In this document: positions 21,364 to 22,667 of the stretch, piece by piece
Layout of the letters: each line of letters begins with the position of its first letter
Position numbering within the stretch: position 1 is the first letter of the stretch
From: JAAEQG01 sp023133475
Lineage (GTDB): Bacteria > Planctomycetota > Phycisphaerae > UBA1845
Direction: 5' to 3'
Length of the DNA: 22,667 nucleotides
NCBI GenBank assembly: GCA_030631415.1
Contig: DAOVLE010000059.1
Location: 1-22,667, forward strand
Notes under the pieces: model-generated
Told to the model about the DNA's origin: nothing
The model's input: the letters and a program-made list of their open reading frames with translations, nothing else
Database searches by the model: none
Translations under genes and position numbers: made by a program

Positions 21364-22406
21364 CCCGCGCACACGGCATCCGCAAGCTCCGCCACCCCCG
21401 TCCGGACGGGGTCCGCCACCGGCAACCCGGTTAGAGCTTGCGCCTGATCAAACGCTTCTCGGCGTTGCCCTGTGCTCATGCCATAGCAGTTGAGGGCAAC
21501 CGCGACGACTCGGGGTGGATGGATCGGCTGGAGGACAGCTTGGTGAAGACGGATGATCTCATCCAGCGGCGGGATAGGTATGTCAGTGTGTCGCATATAC
21601 TTACGTGACGGAGCATGACATAGGACCAGCAGATCGGGCAGCACTCCGTGCAGCAGGCCCAGGGTGACCGCCGAGTAGCTCGGGTGCAGCAGAGCCCCTT
21701 GGCCTTCGACGACCACATAGTCGGCATCGCCGTGCTCCAGCACTGCCTCCTCCACCGCGCCCGAGACGAAGTCAGCCATAACCGCATCGACGACCACCCC
21801 CGAGCCGTGGATCATCACTCCGGTCTGCCCGGTGGGGACGAACTCCGCCCGTAGCTTTCGACGGGCCAGCTCCCGGGCCAGCTCGATGGCGGTCAACCGC
21901 TTTCCCAGGTTGCAGTCGGTTCCCACGGTGAGGATTCGCCGGGCGCGGGTCTGCCGGGCCTTACCCGTGCCGACCGTCAGCCTCTTCGTACAGGCTCTTA
22001 CGTCCCAGAGTTTCCGACCAGCCTGGGCGGCGCATTGTGCCAGTTCGGCATCGTCGTTGAGGCGTGTATGCAGCCCGTTGACCACATCCATGTCTGCCGC
22101 GATGGCATCTCGAATGGCCGTCCGCCACTTGTTGGGCAACTGCCCACCGGGAAAGACGGCTCCCAGCATGAGATGGTCCGGGCGGTGTTGCAGGGCGGAT
22201 TCGAGGCTGTCCACGATAGGAACGCCCTTCCCAACACCGACCAAAGCCTCCAGGTCTCCCCCGGCGTGTTGCCTATCCAGCACCGCCACCACCTCGTCGG
22301 GGCAATACCGCAGCAAACCGACAGCCGTTTTGGCGGCAAACAAATCCAGATACCCATCGGTCAGAATGCAAATGCGTCGTTTCACTGCAACAGTCCACCA
22401 GAGCAT
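21360..22406 (-). CDS. DUF1611 (DgcN-type) P-loop protein
   Basis: A 348-residue protein of the DUF1611 family. An N-terminal Rossmann-like domain (RRICILTDGYLDLFAAKTAVGLLRY) is followed from ~160 by a P-loop NTPase-like domain with GTDCNLGKRLTA and a conserved EFVPTGQTGVMI. Later motifs are VVVEGQGALLHPSYSAV and LCHAPSRKYMR. Members such as DgcN have been described as N-acetyltransferases acting on D-glutamate, and the family is often encoded beside dipeptide epimerases; neither partner is visible here. The ATG at 22406 is the longest form; a GTG at 22385 matches the usual family start better and has GGTGGA upstream. The stop TAG lies in the palindrome at 21339-21363. Confidence 0.88.
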   Translation of the reverse strand: MLWWTVAVKRRICILTDGYLDLFAAKTAVGLLRYCPDEVVAVLDRQHAGGDLEALVGVGKGVPIVDSLESALQHRPDHLMLGAVFPGGQLPNKWRTAIRDAIAADMDVVNGLHTRLNDDAELAQCAAQAGRKLWDVRACTKRLTVGTGKARQTRARRILTVGTDCNLGKRLTAIELARELARRKLRAEFVPTGQTGVMIHGSGVVVDAVMADFVSGAVEEAVLEHGDADYVVVEGQGALLHPSYSAVTLGLLHGVLPDLLVLCHAPSRKYMRHTDIPIPPLDEIIRLHQAVLQPIHPPRVVAVALNCYGMSTGQRREAFDQAQALTGLPVADPVRTGVAELADAVCAG

Positions 22407-22462
22407 TCAGTGCCATAGCCTATTAGAATACAGATTATCGGCTGTTTGGGATCAAGAAACCA

Positions 22463-22519
22463 GTAGGGCGGGTTCTACCCGCCTTCTCGGCACGGTGTGG
22501 CGGGTGGAACCCGCCCTAC
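22463..22519. repeat. Bipartite GTAGGGCGGGT palindrome element
   Basis: Inverted units at 22463-22483 (GTAGGGCGGGT, TCT, ACCCGCC) and 22499-22519 (GGCGGGT, GGA, ACCCGCCCTAC) with a 15-bp spacer. It lies between the divergent DUF1611 gene and the gene at the window end. Confidence 0.9.
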
Positions 22520-22533
22520 GTCTGAGTTGCCTC

Positions 22534-22562
22534 TTGCCGATCTCCCCGTGAACGGTTACTAT
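22534..22562 (+). promoter_or_regulatory. Possible promoter of the terminal + strand gene
   Basis: TTGCCG at 22534-22539 and TACTAT at 22557-22562 are 17 bp apart, each with four of six consensus matches. A GAATCG/CGATTC hairpin (22563-22589) follows at the expected start of transcription. The match is modest. Confidence 0.3.
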
Positions 22563-22620
22563 GAATCGAGCGCGTTTGCCTCGCGATTCATTTCCCATGG
22601 TTGGCCGGAAAGGAGCATCA

Positions 22621-22667
22621 ATGATGCGTCGTAGCCCAATTGCCATAGTGATCGTCACTCTGATAAC
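22621..22667 (+). CDS. Partial CDS, N-terminus only
   Basis: Two tandem ATG codons (22621, 22624) follow AAAGGAG at a proper distance, and the reading frame stays open to the window end. The 15 residues read MMRRSPIAIVIVTLI, a positively charged start followed by a hydrophobic stretch, as in a signal peptide or first membrane helix. No product can be named. Confidence 0.6.
   Translation, partial: MMRRSPIAIVIVTLI

Noticed and set aside
20930..22440. Shared CAGATTATCG upstream of nuoI and of the DUF1611 gene as a common operator
   Set aside because: It is only 10 bp, not palindromic, and occurs in opposite orientation relative to the genes; no further conserved bases flank it.
79..22519. CRISPR array made of the GGCGGGT palindromes
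   Set aside because: The units are far apart, vary in loop and orientation, and have no regular spacers or cas genes nearby.

Overview
The window (22.7 kb, moderately high GC) looks like a chromosomal segment of an uncultured Planctomycetes/Phycisphaerae-like bacterium. That assignment is an inference from the style of the 11-subunit complex I cluster, the LemA/TPM, DUF1579 and DUF2617 neighbours, and the dense families of short palindromic and heptameric repeats. No rRNA or other taxonomic marker is present.

Left part (1-5535, + strand): a repeat-rich leader, an NTF2/SnoaL-like protein, then a tight run of a degenerate nucleotidyltransferase-fold protein, a TPM-domain (YgcG-type) exported protein, a zinc-ribbon LemA protein and a DUF1579 protein. 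After a block of repeats come a DUF2617-like protein with a recognisable promoter and an unidentified multi-pass membrane protein.

Centre (5723-20941, - strand): one long cluster encoding 11 subunits of the proton-pumping NADH-quinone oxidoreductase family (complex I), in the order I-A-B-C-D-H-J-K-L-M-N, ending with a small protein whose start codon overlaps the nuoN stop. nuoE, nuoF and nuoG, the NADH-oxidising module, are absent from the cluster and from the flanks seen here. Two blocks of non-nuo genes interrupt it: a HEPN-domain protein plus a 107-aa protein between nuoC and nuoD, and two small proteins plus a lipoprotein between nuoJ and nuoK. A good sigma70-type promoter lies about 110 bp upstream of nuoI.

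Right part (20942-22667): a repeat-filled intergenic region, a DUF1611 (DgcN-type) P-loop protein on the - strand, a bipartite palindrome, and the first 15 codons of a + strand gene.

The most unusual aspect is the repeat landscape. Several unrelated families occupy nearly every larger gap: 11-bp-arm palindromes built on GTAGGGCGGGT, 7-bp-period tandem tracts of different sequence, a composite repeat found inverted at both ends of the window, and two MITE-like inverted repeats. Repeats also intrude into genes. A 49-bp heptamer tract is translated inside nuoL, another heptamer tract ends 2 bp before the nuoL start codon, and five genes take their stop codon from a repeat motif. Three small unnamed proteins lodged in the nuo cluster also appear to share a C-terminal sequence pattern.
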